A stretch of 14,121 nt of DNA from JACJYE01 sp964432875 (GCA_964432875.1 CAYSPJ010000131.1:1-14121), one strand, 5' to 3'. Counted from the first letter of the stretch, positions 1-6,406 are shown. A program made the numbers and translations. Notes: generated by a model not told the origin, from the sequence alone.

Positions 1-26
1 AGGCGGGCTTCTTTGAGCGAATTCAA

Positions 27-62
27 GGGGGCAAATCCCAATGGCATTGCCCCCCCCTTTTT
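27..62 (+). terminator. Probable intrinsic terminator of a gene upstream of the window
   Basis: A perfect 8-bp stem pairs GGGGGCAA (27-34) with TTGCCCCC (47-54) around a 12-nt loop, and after three more Cs comes a T-run (58-62). This is the form of an intrinsic terminator on the + strand. The gene it would serve is not in the window. On the minus strand no T-run follows the stem, so it is less likely to serve lnt. The window's first bases (1-14, ending GGCTTCTTT) could be the right arm of another terminator cut by the edge. Confidence 0.5.
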
Positions 63-201
63 ACTTTTTCCTTTTTCCTTTACCCTTTACCCTTTACCCT
101 TCCCGCTTCACTTCGTTCAGACGGGATGTCGCTTGCTCCATTATCCTTTTTCCTTTTTACTTTTTCCTTTTTACTTTACCCTTTATCCTTTATCCCCCCC
201 C
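50..201. repeat. Pyrimidine-rich CTTTACC/CTTTTTC repeat region bounded by C8 tracts
   Basis: Two pyrimidine-rich blocks (57-104 and about 141-193) are made of short units such as CTTTACC, CTTTTTA, CTTTTTC and CTTTATC. Three perfect CTTTACC units lie at 78-98. The region is bounded by runs of eight Cs at 50-57 and 194-201. A short non-repeat segment (105-140) separates the blocks; it starts and ends with the complementary arms TCCCG (101-105) and CGGGA (122-126). On the minus strand, which is the lnt transcript strand, the region is G/A-rich and has four GGG runs (83-85, 90-92, 97-99, 102-104). A related block lies at 6761-6810. Confidence 0.85.
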
Positions 202-1976
202 ATCAACCCCCGCACCAAAGTATTGAGCAGCAGTATCGCCGCGACAAACAGGGCGATGCGCCCCAGCAGGTCACCCCAGCGCACGTAAAAGGTGATGGCG
301 TCGTTGAAGGGGATAGCCTGTTTGATTACGGCATCCACCCCATAAGCAGTAGGCTGTTGGATATCGCCCCGCTGGTTGATGAAAGCCGAGATGCCTGTAT
401 TGGCGGAGCGGGCGATAGCCCGGCGGGTTTCGATAGCCCGCAGCGAAGCGAAGTAGAGGTGCTGCCGGTGGCCGGCAGTATTATCCCACCAACCGTCGTT
501 GGTCATGATGAAGATAGCCTGGGCACCATTTTTGATATAGCCCGTGCTATATTCCCCAAAGATGGATTCGTAACAGATTACCGGTGCCACTTTACCCGCC
601 GGGCTGCTTAGCGCCGAGCGCTGCGCCTGGGTGCCCACGCCGGAGACGGTGCCCTCCAGGCGGTCCACCAGCGGCTTCATGAAAAAGAAGAACCAGGGGT
701 AGGGGAAAATCTCTGGCCCGGGCACTAGCTTGGACTTGCGGTAGAGGGGCACCTCTGGCGAATCCATGCTCAGCTGGACGGCCGCATTGAGTATCTCATA
801 ATATAAGGTGTCACCCGTGGGCCTTACGCTTTGCCGCATGGCTCGGCTATACGGCTCGCCCGGCTTGAAGATATGATAGGCATCCACCCCGGCTACGATC
901 TGGAGCTGGGGGTAAGCCTCAAAGCGCTGCCGGATATGCCGCACCGCCTCATAGCCATTGATATTGCCAGTTTCCACCAGCCCAAAGCTCGTTTCGGGCA
1001 AGAGCAGATAATCGGTAGTGCTATCCACTGCCGGGGCGGCCAGTTCCAGGAAATGGTTGACCTGAAAGTATTCCGGCAGCTCAAATTTTTCGTAGTGCGG
1101 CTCAAAATTGGGTTGCACCACGACTACTTCCCTTGAGCTGCCCTGCTCCTGGTAGCGAGCGTAAAGCACCAGCGAGAGGGAAACCGGCAGCAGGATTAGC
1201 CCAAGAAATTGCAAGGCGTGGCGGCGCAGAGGGATGGCATCGCTCTGGTAGGCCTGCCACAGGCGTAGCGCCAACACGTTGGCGGCCAATACCCAGAGGC
1301 TGCCGCCGAAAACGCCGCTGTATTCGTACCACTGCACCCAGGAAGGGAATTCGGCAAAGCTATTGCCCAGGGTGAGCCAGGGCCAGGTCAGCTCCCAGCG
1401 CTGGTGCAAGTACTCGAAGGCGATCCAGTAGGCGATGAACGCCACATACCCCAGGCGTGGCATGAGGTGCCGCGTCTGGTGGAAGAGCAAGAAGGGGATG
1501 CACATCAGCAGGGCGTTGACCCAGATGGCAAAAATGCCCGCCAAGAAAGCGGTATTGGCTACCCAGTAGGTCGTGATGATATTCCACAACACGAAGGTGT
1601 GGTAAGCAAAGCGCAGCACCTCCCGCCGCGCGGGCCCCTGCCGGGCCGCACTAATCTCCCGCTCAGCGATGAGCAGGGGTACAAAACCGATGAACATCAG
1701 CCCCGGCACGGGCAAGATACCGGGGAAGCCTACCCCCAATAGCAGCGCACTGAGCGTGGATAGCGCCAGCCACCGCCAGCGCTGTGGCCAGGTGGCGTAG
1801 CGGTAGGTCCGTAGCAACACCAGCGCGCCCCAAGCACAAAGGAAGAAAAATAGCGGGCGGTAGCCCCATAGTTCGCGCACCTGATCCAGGTGCAGCATGT
1901 CCCACCCCAGCCATAAGCTGATGAGCAACAGGAGGATAATGACCGGAATTCGTATAGCGTTCTTCATGGCTGCCAT
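183..1976 (-). CDS. lnt: Apolipoprotein N-acyltransferase (Lnt)
   Basis: Lnt transfers an acyl chain from a phospholipid to the N-terminal cysteine of diacylated, signal-peptide-cleaved lipoproteins in the inner membrane, the last step of lipoprotein maturation. The 597-residue protein has a hydrophobic N-terminal half with many membrane segments (for example about 8-25, 41-56, 84-104, 124-166, 175-190, 214-238, 254-272). A nitrilase-like domain follows at about 283-560, then a last membrane helix at about 572-590. The Glu-Lys-Cys triad of the family is visible as E328 (LLPETS), K414 (YRKSKLVPGPE) and C468 (VICYES), in the right order and with spacing like the E. coli enzyme. It is longer than E. 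coli Lnt because of N-terminal segments. The start at 1976 is followed by another Met at codon 4 (1967), which is equally possible. The last residues (GGDKG) and the stop are encoded by the adjoining repeat DNA. It is divergent from three lipoprotein genes, possible substrates. Confidence 0.93.
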   Translation of the reverse strand: MAAMKNAIRIPVIILLLLISLWLGWDMLHLDQVRELWGYRPLFFFLCAWGALVLLRTYRYATWPQRWRWLALSTLSALLLGVGFPGILPVPGLMFIGFVPLLIAEREISAARQGPARREVLRFAYHTFVLWNIITTYWVANTAFLAGIFAIWVNALLMCIPFLLFHQTRHLMPRLGYVAFIAYWIAFEYLHQRWELTWPWLTLGNSFAEFPSWVQWYEYSGVFGGSLWVLAANVLALRLWQAYQSDAIPLRRHALQFLGLILLPVSLSLVLYARYQEQGSSREVVVVQPNFEPHYEKFELPEYFQVNHFLELAAPAVDSTTDYLLLPETSFGLVETGNINGYEAVRHIRQRFEAYPQLQIVAGVDAYHIFKPGEPYSRAMRQSVRPTGDTLYYEILNAAVQLSMDSPEVPLYRKSKLVPGPEIFPYPWFFFFMKPLVDRLEGTVSGVGTQAQRSALSSPAGKVAPVICYESIFGEYSTGYIKNGAQAIFIMTNDGWWDNTAGHRQHLYFASLRAIETRRAIARSANTGISAFINQRGDIQQPTAYGVDAVIKQAIPFNDAITFYVRWGDLLGRIALFVAAILLLNTLVRGLMGGDKG

Positions 1977-2181
1977 CGGGTTTGTGCAAGATTAGGAAAA
2001 AGGCGGCAGTATTCAGTAATTTTTCGGCAAGGAAAATCTCCGCACGCGCCACCAGTGGGCTGCTCCTGGGCGAGGCCGCTTGTTTATAGGCACTGAAAAA
2101 ATAATCAGGAAAAGTGGTGACCCCTCGAAACAACTGCGTCCAAAGTGCATTAAAAAAAAGCAGTAGCCATAAGGGCCGCAG

Positions 2182-2285
2182 CATCGAAAAAAAAACATCG
2201 AAAAAAAAGTGGCCCACCTGGGGCAGGAGCGTCAAACAAACATCGAAAAAAAAGTGGCCCTGGTAGGGCATGAGCGTCAAAGAAT
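2182..2285. repeat. 45-bp tandem direct repeat with A8-A9 tracts
   Basis: The 20-bp sequence CATCGAAAAAAAAGTGGCCC occurs identically at 2196-2215 and 2241-2260. Each copy is followed by a similar 25-bp segment containing GGGCAGGAGCGTCAAA or GGGCATGAGCGTCAAA, giving a period of 45 bp. A partial third copy of the CATCG plus A-tract core lies at 2182-2195. The three A-tracts are separated by 14 and 45 bp. The function is unknown; curved DNA, a protein-binding array or a dispersed intergenic repeat are possible. Confidence 0.85.
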
Positions 2286-2428
2286 CGGTAGGTTGCAGAG
2301 TAGGGGAGAAGCCGGCGGAAAACCAAGCCGTAAGCAGCACTGCTCCGCAACATTTCTACGCAAGACCTCTCATTGCCGCGCCTCGCTGCGCGGAAAAGAA
2401 TCGGAAAGTTTTTGAAAAGGCACTGTTG

Positions 2429-2450
2429 TACAGGCGTTAAAAAGCCTGTA
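2429..2450. other. Hairpin upstream of lipoprotein gene 1
   Basis: A perfect 7-bp stem pairs TACAGGC (2429-2435) with GCCTGTA (2444-2450) around an 8-nt A/T-rich loop, about 80 bp before the start of the gene at 2528. No T-run follows directly, so it is not a classical terminator. It could be an operator or part of a 5' leader. Confidence 0.4.
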
Positions 2451-2468
2451 AACATCATATTTTCCCAT

Positions 2469-2485
2469 GCCCAGCTGGCCTGGGC
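2469..2485. other. Second hairpin upstream of lipoprotein gene 1
   Basis: A perfect 6-bp stem pairs GCCCAG (2469-2474) with CTGGGC (2480-2485) around the loop CTGGC, about 43 bp before the start codon at 2528. A T-rich run occurs only 11 bp further on (2496-2506), so termination is doubtful. Its role is unknown. Confidence 0.35.
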
Positions 2486-2527
2486 AGACATATCATTTAT
2501 TTTTTTAAAACAAAACACACGATTACT

Positions 2528-3502
2528 ATGAAAAGCATGAATGTATTTGCCTTCCTGGCTCTTTTCCTCGCAATGAGCTGCACCAAAGACCAATTTGAGC
2601 CAATCGCACTTTCCGATGATTTTCAGGCCCTTGAATACCGCTCCAATGGCGAGGATGCCATTACTTATTGTGGCGACACGACCCAGGTGGACCTCATCGC
2701 CGGGCAGAATATCCTGGCTGGCAAAGTCACTATAGGTAATGATGGAGATTCCCTCTACGTGACTATCGTTACCGACGCCCCTTGGCTGTTGCAGCAAACC
2801 CACCTGCATGTGGCTACCAGATTGTCGGGTATCCCTGTAAATAAGCAAGGCGTGCCAGTGCCGGGTAGATTTGCTTACAAAACGGCTCACTCGCCTGCGG
2901 TTGATAGCTTCACCTACGCCATTGCACTGAACTGGGCTGCTGGGCAAGAGCTATTTATCGCGCTTCACGCCGAAGCAGTGCAGTTGGATGATGACAACTT
3001 GGTCGTAGCGGAAGAAACCGCTTGGGGCGGCGATACCCCGGGTGCCGGGCCCCGCTGGTGGTTCTACCTGGCCTACACCATCCAGGAGTGCGAAGATGAC
3101 AACACTGGCAACGGCGAATGCTACGAAGAGGAAACGGCCTGGGCCGACGGCGAGCGCTATGAAAACCAAGGTAGCTGGGCAACCTACACCCCCTACGTTG
3201 CTGGCAGCACAGTAACCCTTTATGCCGGGCAAACCCTGGAGGCTGGCACCGTCTCTTTCTCTGGGCTTGATGTGGATGGCACCATCACCATCACCATTAC
3301 CCTGGCAAATGGCTGGAGCTTCCAGCCCGTAAGCGAGAACCTCAAAATCCAGGATTATGCTTTTGCCCCTTCCGGCAACCCCGGCATCGGCAATTTTGAC
3401 TACAAGTTTACCGCCAATACCGCTGTCTATGAAGCAGTAGTGCCGGCCAACAATTTCTACGGCGTACACCTGGATGTACAGGCTCTGGTCGATTGTGATT
3501 AA
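2528..3502 (+). CDS. Lipoprotein with two related beta-rich modules (paralogue 1 of 3)
   Basis: The 324-residue protein starts with a lipoprotein signal peptide (hydrophobic FAFLALFLAM, then lipobox-like AMSC with acceptor C18) and should be acylated and exported. The residues after the cysteine (T-K-D-Q) contain the K-D feature associated with surface export of Bacteroidota lipoproteins. The mature part is rich in beta-type Thr/Val/Gly patterns. Module A (about 46-185) runs from DLIAGQNILAGKVTI through VPVPGRFAYK to EETAW (162-166) and WWFYLAYT. Module C (about 198-324) runs from CYEEETAW through YAGQTLEAGTVSF to YGVHLDV (311-317) and a terminal cysteine (C323). A and C look like copies of one fold. 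Module C is shared with the genes at 3962 and 5473; module A is not. No enzyme motif is visible, and an adhesive, binding or structural role is only a guess. A strong terminator follows, so it is probably monocistronic. Confidence 0.85.
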   Translation: MKSMNVFAFLALFLAMSCTKDQFEPIALSDDFQALEYRSNGEDAITYCGDTTQVDLIAGQNILAGKVTIGNDGDSLYVTIVTDAPWLLQQTHLHVATRLSGIPVNKQGVPVPGRFAYKTAHSPAVDSFTYAIALNWAAGQELFIALHAEAVQLDDDNLVVAEETAWGGDTPGAGPRWWFYLAYTIQECEDDNTGNGECYEEETAWADGERYENQGSWATYTPYVAGSTVTLYAGQTLEAGTVSFSGLDVDGTITITITLANGWSFQPVSENLKIQDYAFAPSGNPGIGNFDYKFTANTAVYEAVVPANNFYGVHLDVQALVDCD

Positions 3503-3526
3503 TAGGTTTAGACCACGTATCTGATC

Positions 3527-3560
3527 AAAAGCCCGTAGCATTTTTGCTGCGGGCTTTTTT
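3527..3560 (+). terminator. Intrinsic terminator after lipoprotein gene 1
   Basis: A 14-bp stem pairs 3527-3540 (AAAAGCCCGTAGCA) with 3545-3558 (TGCTGCGGGCTTTT), with one T-G wobble and a TTTT loop, and ends in a T-run (3555-3560). It starts 25 bp after the stop at 3502. The symmetric A-tract means it could work in both directions. Confidence 0.85.
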
Positions 3561-3961
3561 GTGTTTTCTTATAAAAAAAACACCCCAAAACTTGCATTTT
3601 TCATGGCGATGTCGTACATTTCGTCCATTGGAAAAAAACCTCTCCTAATTCCCATATACCCTCCATTTTCCGGCCTTGAAGTAACGTACACCCTACGTAT
3701 TTAGACACAGCAGTTTGTTGATGCCTTGGCATTAGCAGCAGGCGCTGCCCCGTCGCGGCGGGGTCAGTCAGGGCCCAAGAGGGTAGTCTCGACAATCAGC
3801 TCTTGGTCGGTCCCTTGCTTCTTTGCAGTTCAGCGGCGCAGCGCCAGCTCGCCAAAGCCAAGCTTTCAGCACCGCTCGTTTGATAGCATCATGCCTCGAT
3901 GTAGCCATCCTTCATGGGGGGGCTCATTGTGGTTATTTCTGAACCTCAAACAAATAACACC
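3561..3961. other. Intergenic region between lipoprotein genes 1 and 2, with a structured GC-rich core
   Basis: No convincing gene lies here; short open frames on both strands lack recognisable features. The first 160 bases are AT-rich. From about 3735 to 3845 the sequence becomes GC-rich and carries consecutive inverted repeats: GCAGC/GCTGC (3735-3748), CCCCG/CGGGG (3748-3763), CCAAGAG/CTCTTGG (3775-3781/3800-3806) and GGCGC/GCGCC (3835-3845). The last 20 bases before the next start are AT-rich. TATTTCTG near the end differs by one base from a -7 box but has no suitably spaced TTG. Confidence 0.55.
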
Positions 3962-4876
3962 ATGAATTACAAAATCATTTTTGCATTCATCGCGCTGATG
4001 TTTGCTTTCGCTTGTGAGAAGGATAGCGTGGTTTCCGTTAAAGGGGAAGCCGATGCTGTCGAACTTAGAGCTTCGGTCGAGCCAACGTTGGTTGATCCGT
4101 GGCAGTCCGGTGATGCTGCGTTTGAGTGTGGGCAGGTGGCTTGTTGCGAGTCAGACTTCCATTACAAGTTTGATGAGTGGGAAGGTCCCACCTTTGATGG
4201 CCCTTACGAAGTTGATGGCGGCAACATCATTACTATCTCTAATGATGACGGCTACAGCTTTAGCTGGACATCTGTCTGGCCGGTGTCCTGCTTAATCGTA
4301 AAGGGCAGCAACGCAGCCAACATTTACTGTTATGACCCACCCTCGTATGGTGACAATGAGATGTTCGCACCAACCAAATATGATAAGGATGGCAACCCTA
4401 ATGGCACATTCGCCATCAGCCACTCCACCTTCTGCTACAGCGAGCCCGACATGTGCTACGAAGAAGAAACCGCGTGGGCTGCAGGAAACCGTTACGTGAA
4501 GAAAGGTAACTGGGCGATGTATGTTGAATACGATGATGAAGAGAAAACAGTAGACGTTATCGCTGATGGTGGCGACCCGCTTACTGCTAAGATGATCGGC
4601 ACAGCTACCTTCTCGGCCCCGGTTAACGGTTATGTGACCATTAGTATCAACCTGACTGGCGGAATTTTCTACTATGACTTGAATGATCCGCTTTACGATC
4701 ACAACCTGAAGGTACAGGATTATGCTACCAAGCCTCCGGCCAAGAACCCTGCTCCTGGTCTGTTTGCCTGGAAAGAAGCGATTGAGTCAGGAAGCACTAC
4801 CGCTACCATCACTGTTCCGCAGAATTACTACTATGGCGTACACCTGGATGTTGCGGTTGCAGTACCATGTGATTAA
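3962..4876 (+). CDS. Lipoprotein with VIVKGSN-type and C-terminal beta modules (paralogue 2 of 3)
   Basis: The start at 3962 is chosen over an in-frame ATG at 3914 because it gives a normal lipoprotein signal peptide (IIFAFIALMFAFAC) with acceptor C18, exactly as in the two paralogues. The protein is then 304 residues. The residues after the cysteine (E-K-D) fit the surface-export pattern. A middle module (about 55-160) contains LIVKGSNAANIYCY (111-124), the NPNG segment and TFCY (156-159), and has many cysteines (56, 61, 62, 110, 123, 158, 165) that could form disulfides. The C-terminal module (165-304) carries CYEEETAWAAGNRYVKKGNWA, NLKVQDY, NPAPGLF and YGVHLDV (291-297), ending at C303. 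It shares the middle module with the gene at 5473 and the last module with both paralogues. No catalytic motif is visible. The function is unknown; an extracellular binding or structural role is a guess. Confidence 0.85.
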   Translation: MNYKIIFAFIALMFAFACEKDSVVSVKGEADAVELRASVEPTLVDPWQSGDAAFECGQVACCESDFHYKFDEWEGPTFDGPYEVDGGNIITISNDDGYSFSWTSVWPVSCLIVKGSNAANIYCYDPPSYGDNEMFAPTKYDKDGNPNGTFAISHSTFCYSEPDMCYEEETAWAAGNRYVKKGNWAMYVEYDDEEKTVDVIADGGDPLTAKMIGTATFSAPVNGYVTISINLTGGIFYYDLNDPLYDHNLKVQDYATKPPAKNPAPGLFAWKEAIESGSTTATITVPQNYYYGVHLDVAVAVPCD

Positions 4877-4922
4877 CCGCCAATTTACCGAATGCTCTTG
4901 AGGGTTAGCCCGTCAAGGGCTC

Positions 4923-4957
4923 AGAAGCCCGGCTCCTGCGAGGGAGGCCGGGCTTCT
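4923..4957 (+). terminator. Strong hairpin after lipoprotein gene 2
   Basis: A perfect 11-bp stem pairs AGAAGCCCGGC (4923-4933) with GCCGGGCTTCT (4947-4957) around a 13-nt loop, 46 bp after the stop of the gene at 3962. No T-run follows, so it may act as an mRNA 3'-end stabiliser or a weak terminator together with the next hairpin. Confidence 0.55.
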
Positions 4958-4975
4958 CAAATCTGCTGCTGTAGT

Positions 4976-5000
4976 CGGCAAGGCTGCCGCGGTTTTTTTT
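4976..5000 (+). terminator. Small intrinsic-terminator-like hairpin with T8
   Basis: CGGCA (4976-4980) pairs with TGCCG (4985-4989) around a 4-nt loop; CGG and then eight Ts (4993-5000) follow. With the stronger hairpin just upstream it probably ends transcription of lipoprotein gene 2. Confidence 0.45.
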
Positions 5001-5053
5001 AAGGATAAAGCAGCCCCCGCTCATTTTTTTCTTTAATCATGCGATGCCGTAAG

Positions 5054-5080
5054 GCCGCCAAGGGGCCTAGCGGCGTTTTT
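5054..5080 (+). terminator. Weak terminator-like hairpin
   Basis: GCCGC (5054-5058) pairs with GCGGC (5070-5074), followed by G and five Ts (5076-5080). An overlapping alternative stem, AGGCC/GGCCT, is also possible. The stem is short, so the call is tentative. Confidence 0.25.
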
Positions 5081-5186
5081 GTAAAACATTGATTATGAAT
5101 TACTTGATACAGGCAGCTTTTTGCCGCTCCACGATGCGCCATTCCTGCCGGAGCGGAAAGTCAAAAAAAAAAATCAGGCTAAAGCT

Positions 5187-5215
5187 TTGGTTGTTGGGAT
5201 AAAACCATATCTTTG
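5187..5215 (+). promoter_or_regulatory. Bacteroidota-type promoter upstream of lipoprotein gene 3
   Basis: TTG at 5187-5189 (part of CTTTGG) is followed after 18 nt by TATCTTTG at 5208-5215, an exact match to the TAnnTTTG -7 box with a spacing inside the known 17-23 nt range for Bacteroidota. Transcription would start near 5222, about 250 nt before the ATG at 5473. No other gene lies between, so it probably drives that gene or a leader RNA. Confidence 0.6.
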
Positions 5216-5382
5216 CTGGGTGAAAAAGCGAACGCAGTCTCCCATCGTTTTTATCATTCCCTTACGTAGCAAAAGTCAATAGCCAAATTTTAAGACTCCG
5301 TCTCCTTACGAGGCGCAGAAGCTACTTGCTGAAGCATTCATAGCAACATCTTTTTTATCGAAACGACCGATTCATGGCCTGA

Positions 5383-5420
5383 GTAAAAAGCCGCCCGCTT
5401 GAAAAAGCCTGGCTTTTTAC
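5383..5420 (+). promoter_or_regulatory. Leader hairpin with two alternative pairings
   Basis: GTAAAAAGCC (5383-5392) pairs perfectly with GGCTTTTTAC (5411-5420) around an 18-nt loop. The loop contains a second copy of AAAAAGCC (5402-5409) that can instead pair with the same GGCTTTTT arm in a tight hairpin. The two structures exclude each other. The element lies about 52 bp before the start codon at 5473, inside the predicted leader. A regulatory role is inferred, not shown. Confidence 0.35.
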
Positions 5421-5472
5421 CCAGTTCCCGGTTTATTGTTATTTTATTTCACAACCAAATATTTAAACACGT

Positions 5473-6384
5473 ATGAAACACACTAGAATTTTAGCCTTCC
5501 TGGCGCTGTTCCTGGCTTTTGCTTGTACCCAGGAAAATCTGACTCCGGTTTCGGATGATGCGAACACGATTGAATTCCGGAATACAGCCAGCACTCCGAT
5601 CTCCAGTGGCGGCGTCACGCCTTACATCATCGTTGGTGAGAATCCTGGCGGAAACCGTACTTGTGATGAAGTCGGTGAGGCATTCGGCACGTCTTTCGAC
5701 TTCTCTAGCGATAGAGTAAACTACGGAGACAGTACATTCGACGGTGAATTCCCGGAAGGCCTGATCGTATCTACTAATGGTCAGTACGTATCTTTCTCGG
5801 GTACGGTCACCTTAGATGGAAAGACCTACTGCGTAGGCGCGGTAATCGTCAAGGGTAGCAATGATGCCAATGTTTACTACTATCCGGGAGGGTCAACTGG
5901 TGACTCTGGATTAGCTTCTCCGCCCAATGCCAGCGGCAACCCTGCTGGTCTGAGCAACCTGACCTTCTGCTTTGTGGAGTGCGGGACGCCGCCGCCGCCC
6001 TGCGAATGGAAAGAAGAAACCGCTTGGAGCGCCGGCAATCGCTACGTCAGAAGAGGCAACTGGGCTACCTGGACACCCTACAACGGCACTGCCAAGACGG
6101 TGGACCTCATTGCTGGTCAAAATTACGTAGCAGGTCAGGTGTCCTTCTCTGATGCCGTTGATGACGAAGTGACCATCGCGATTACGTTGAATCCTGGCTT
6201 CAGGCTGCAATTCGTTGATGAGGCCGTCAAGATTCAGGGCTACAACAGCACACCTCCGGCTTCTAATCCGGCCCCTGGCTTGTTTACTACCTACAAAGGG
6301 AATGACCTGGTAGTAGAAGTTCCGGCATTCTATTTCGCCTATGGCGTCCATGTCAATGTAGAACGTGAAGTTTGCCCGGAATAA
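5473..6384 (+). CDS. Lipoprotein with VIVKGSN-type and C-terminal beta modules (paralogue 3 of 3)
   Basis: The 303-residue protein begins with a lipoprotein signal peptide (ILAFLALFLAFAC) whose acceptor is C18, as in its paralogues; T-Q-E-N follows. The middle module (about 62-170) contains C64, KTYC (C120), VIVKGSNDANVYYY (124-137), ASGNPAGLSN (153-162) and TFC (164-166). This pattern is widespread in secreted bacterial proteins of unknown function. A short Pro-rich linker (GTPPPP, 171-176) joins it to the C-terminal module (177-303). That module has EETAW (181-185), NRYVRRGNWATW, DLIAGQNYVAGQVSF, NPAPGLF (265-271) and YGVHVNV (290-296). Its DLIAGQN segment resembles module A of paralogue 1 as much as module C, which supports a common origin. 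It is probably monocistronic: a promoter lies about 265 bp upstream and terminator hairpins follow. The function is unknown. Confidence 0.85.
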   Translation: MKHTRILAFLALFLAFACTQENLTPVSDDANTIEFRNTASTPISSGGVTPYIIVGENPGGNRTCDEVGEAFGTSFDFSSDRVNYGDSTFDGEFPEGLIVSTNGQYVSFSGTVTLDGKTYCVGAVIVKGSNDANVYYYPGGSTGDSGLASPPNASGNPAGLSNLTFCFVECGTPPPPCEWKEETAWSAGNRYVRRGNWATWTPYNGTAKTVDLIAGQNYVAGQVSFSDAVDDEVTIAITLNPGFRLQFVDEAVKIQGYNSTPPASNPAPGLFTTYKGNDLVVEVPAFYFAYGVHVNVEREVCPE

Positions 6385-6406
6385 TCAACGGCACACTTTC
6401 GCTGAT

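Larger units (their letters stand above)
1977..2527. other. Divergent intergenic region between lnt and the first lipoprotein gene
   Basis: This 551-bp stretch carries no credible gene. It contains a 45-bp tandem repeat (2182-2285), a GC-only hairpin CCGCGC/GCGCGG (2376-2381/2388-2393), and two hairpins upstream of the lipoprotein start (2429-2450 and 2469-2485). No exact TAnnTTTG box with a suitably spaced TTG was found for either flanking gene. A weak variant, TAATCTTG on the minus strand (1986-1993), lies just upstream of lnt. The last 40 bases before the lipoprotein start are AT-rich, typical of Bacteroidota leaders. Confidence 0.6.
4877..5472. other. Long intergenic region between lipoprotein genes 2 and 3
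   Basis: This 596-bp stretch has no credible protein gene. From left to right it holds a long hairpin (4923-4957), two terminator-like hairpins (4976-5000 and 5054-5080), a 7-bp stem CCGCTCC/GGAGCGG (5124-5130/5150-5156), a good Bacteroidota promoter (5187-5215) and a hairpin with alternative pairings (5383-5420). If the promoter is used, gene 3 has a leader of about 250 nt. Confidence 0.6.

Noticed and set aside
50..201. CRISPR array or true telomere at the CTTTACC repeats
   Set aside because: Units are 7 bp with no spacers and no cas genes nearby, and the array is short and lies between ordinary chromosomal genes.
1977..2150. Possible small stable RNA upstream of lnt
   Set aside because: I could not fit a tRNA, 4.5S, 6S or tmRNA pattern to it, and no clear fold or promoter is visible.
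1663..2340. 225-residue minus-strand open frame overlapping the start of lnt
   Set aside because: Its end is out of frame with lnt, which has the catalytic triad, and its GHFFFDV repeats come from the tandem repeat.
2150..2947. 265-residue minus-strand open frame across the lnt-lipoprotein gap and half of lipoprotein 1
   Set aside because: It crosses the 45-bp tandem repeat and the 5' half of a clear lipoprotein gene; its repeated LFFRC segments come only from the repeat.
2951..3541. 196-residue antisense frame opposite lipoprotein 1
   Set aside because: It begins in the terminator and is opposite a gene supported by paralogues.
3914..3961. Upstream ATG extending lipoprotein 2 by 16 residues
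   Set aside because: It would put hydrophilic residues before the signal peptide and break the match of C18 among the three paralogues.
3726..3965. 79-residue frame in the lipoprotein 1-2 gap
   Set aside because: The composition is arginine/serine-rich without domain or start signals, and the stretch is better explained as inverted-repeat DNA.
2440..5411. Shared AAAAAGCCTG before lipoprotein genes 1 and 3 as a common operator
   Set aside because: The match is only ten bases, in different structural contexts and at different distances, and gene 2 lacks it.
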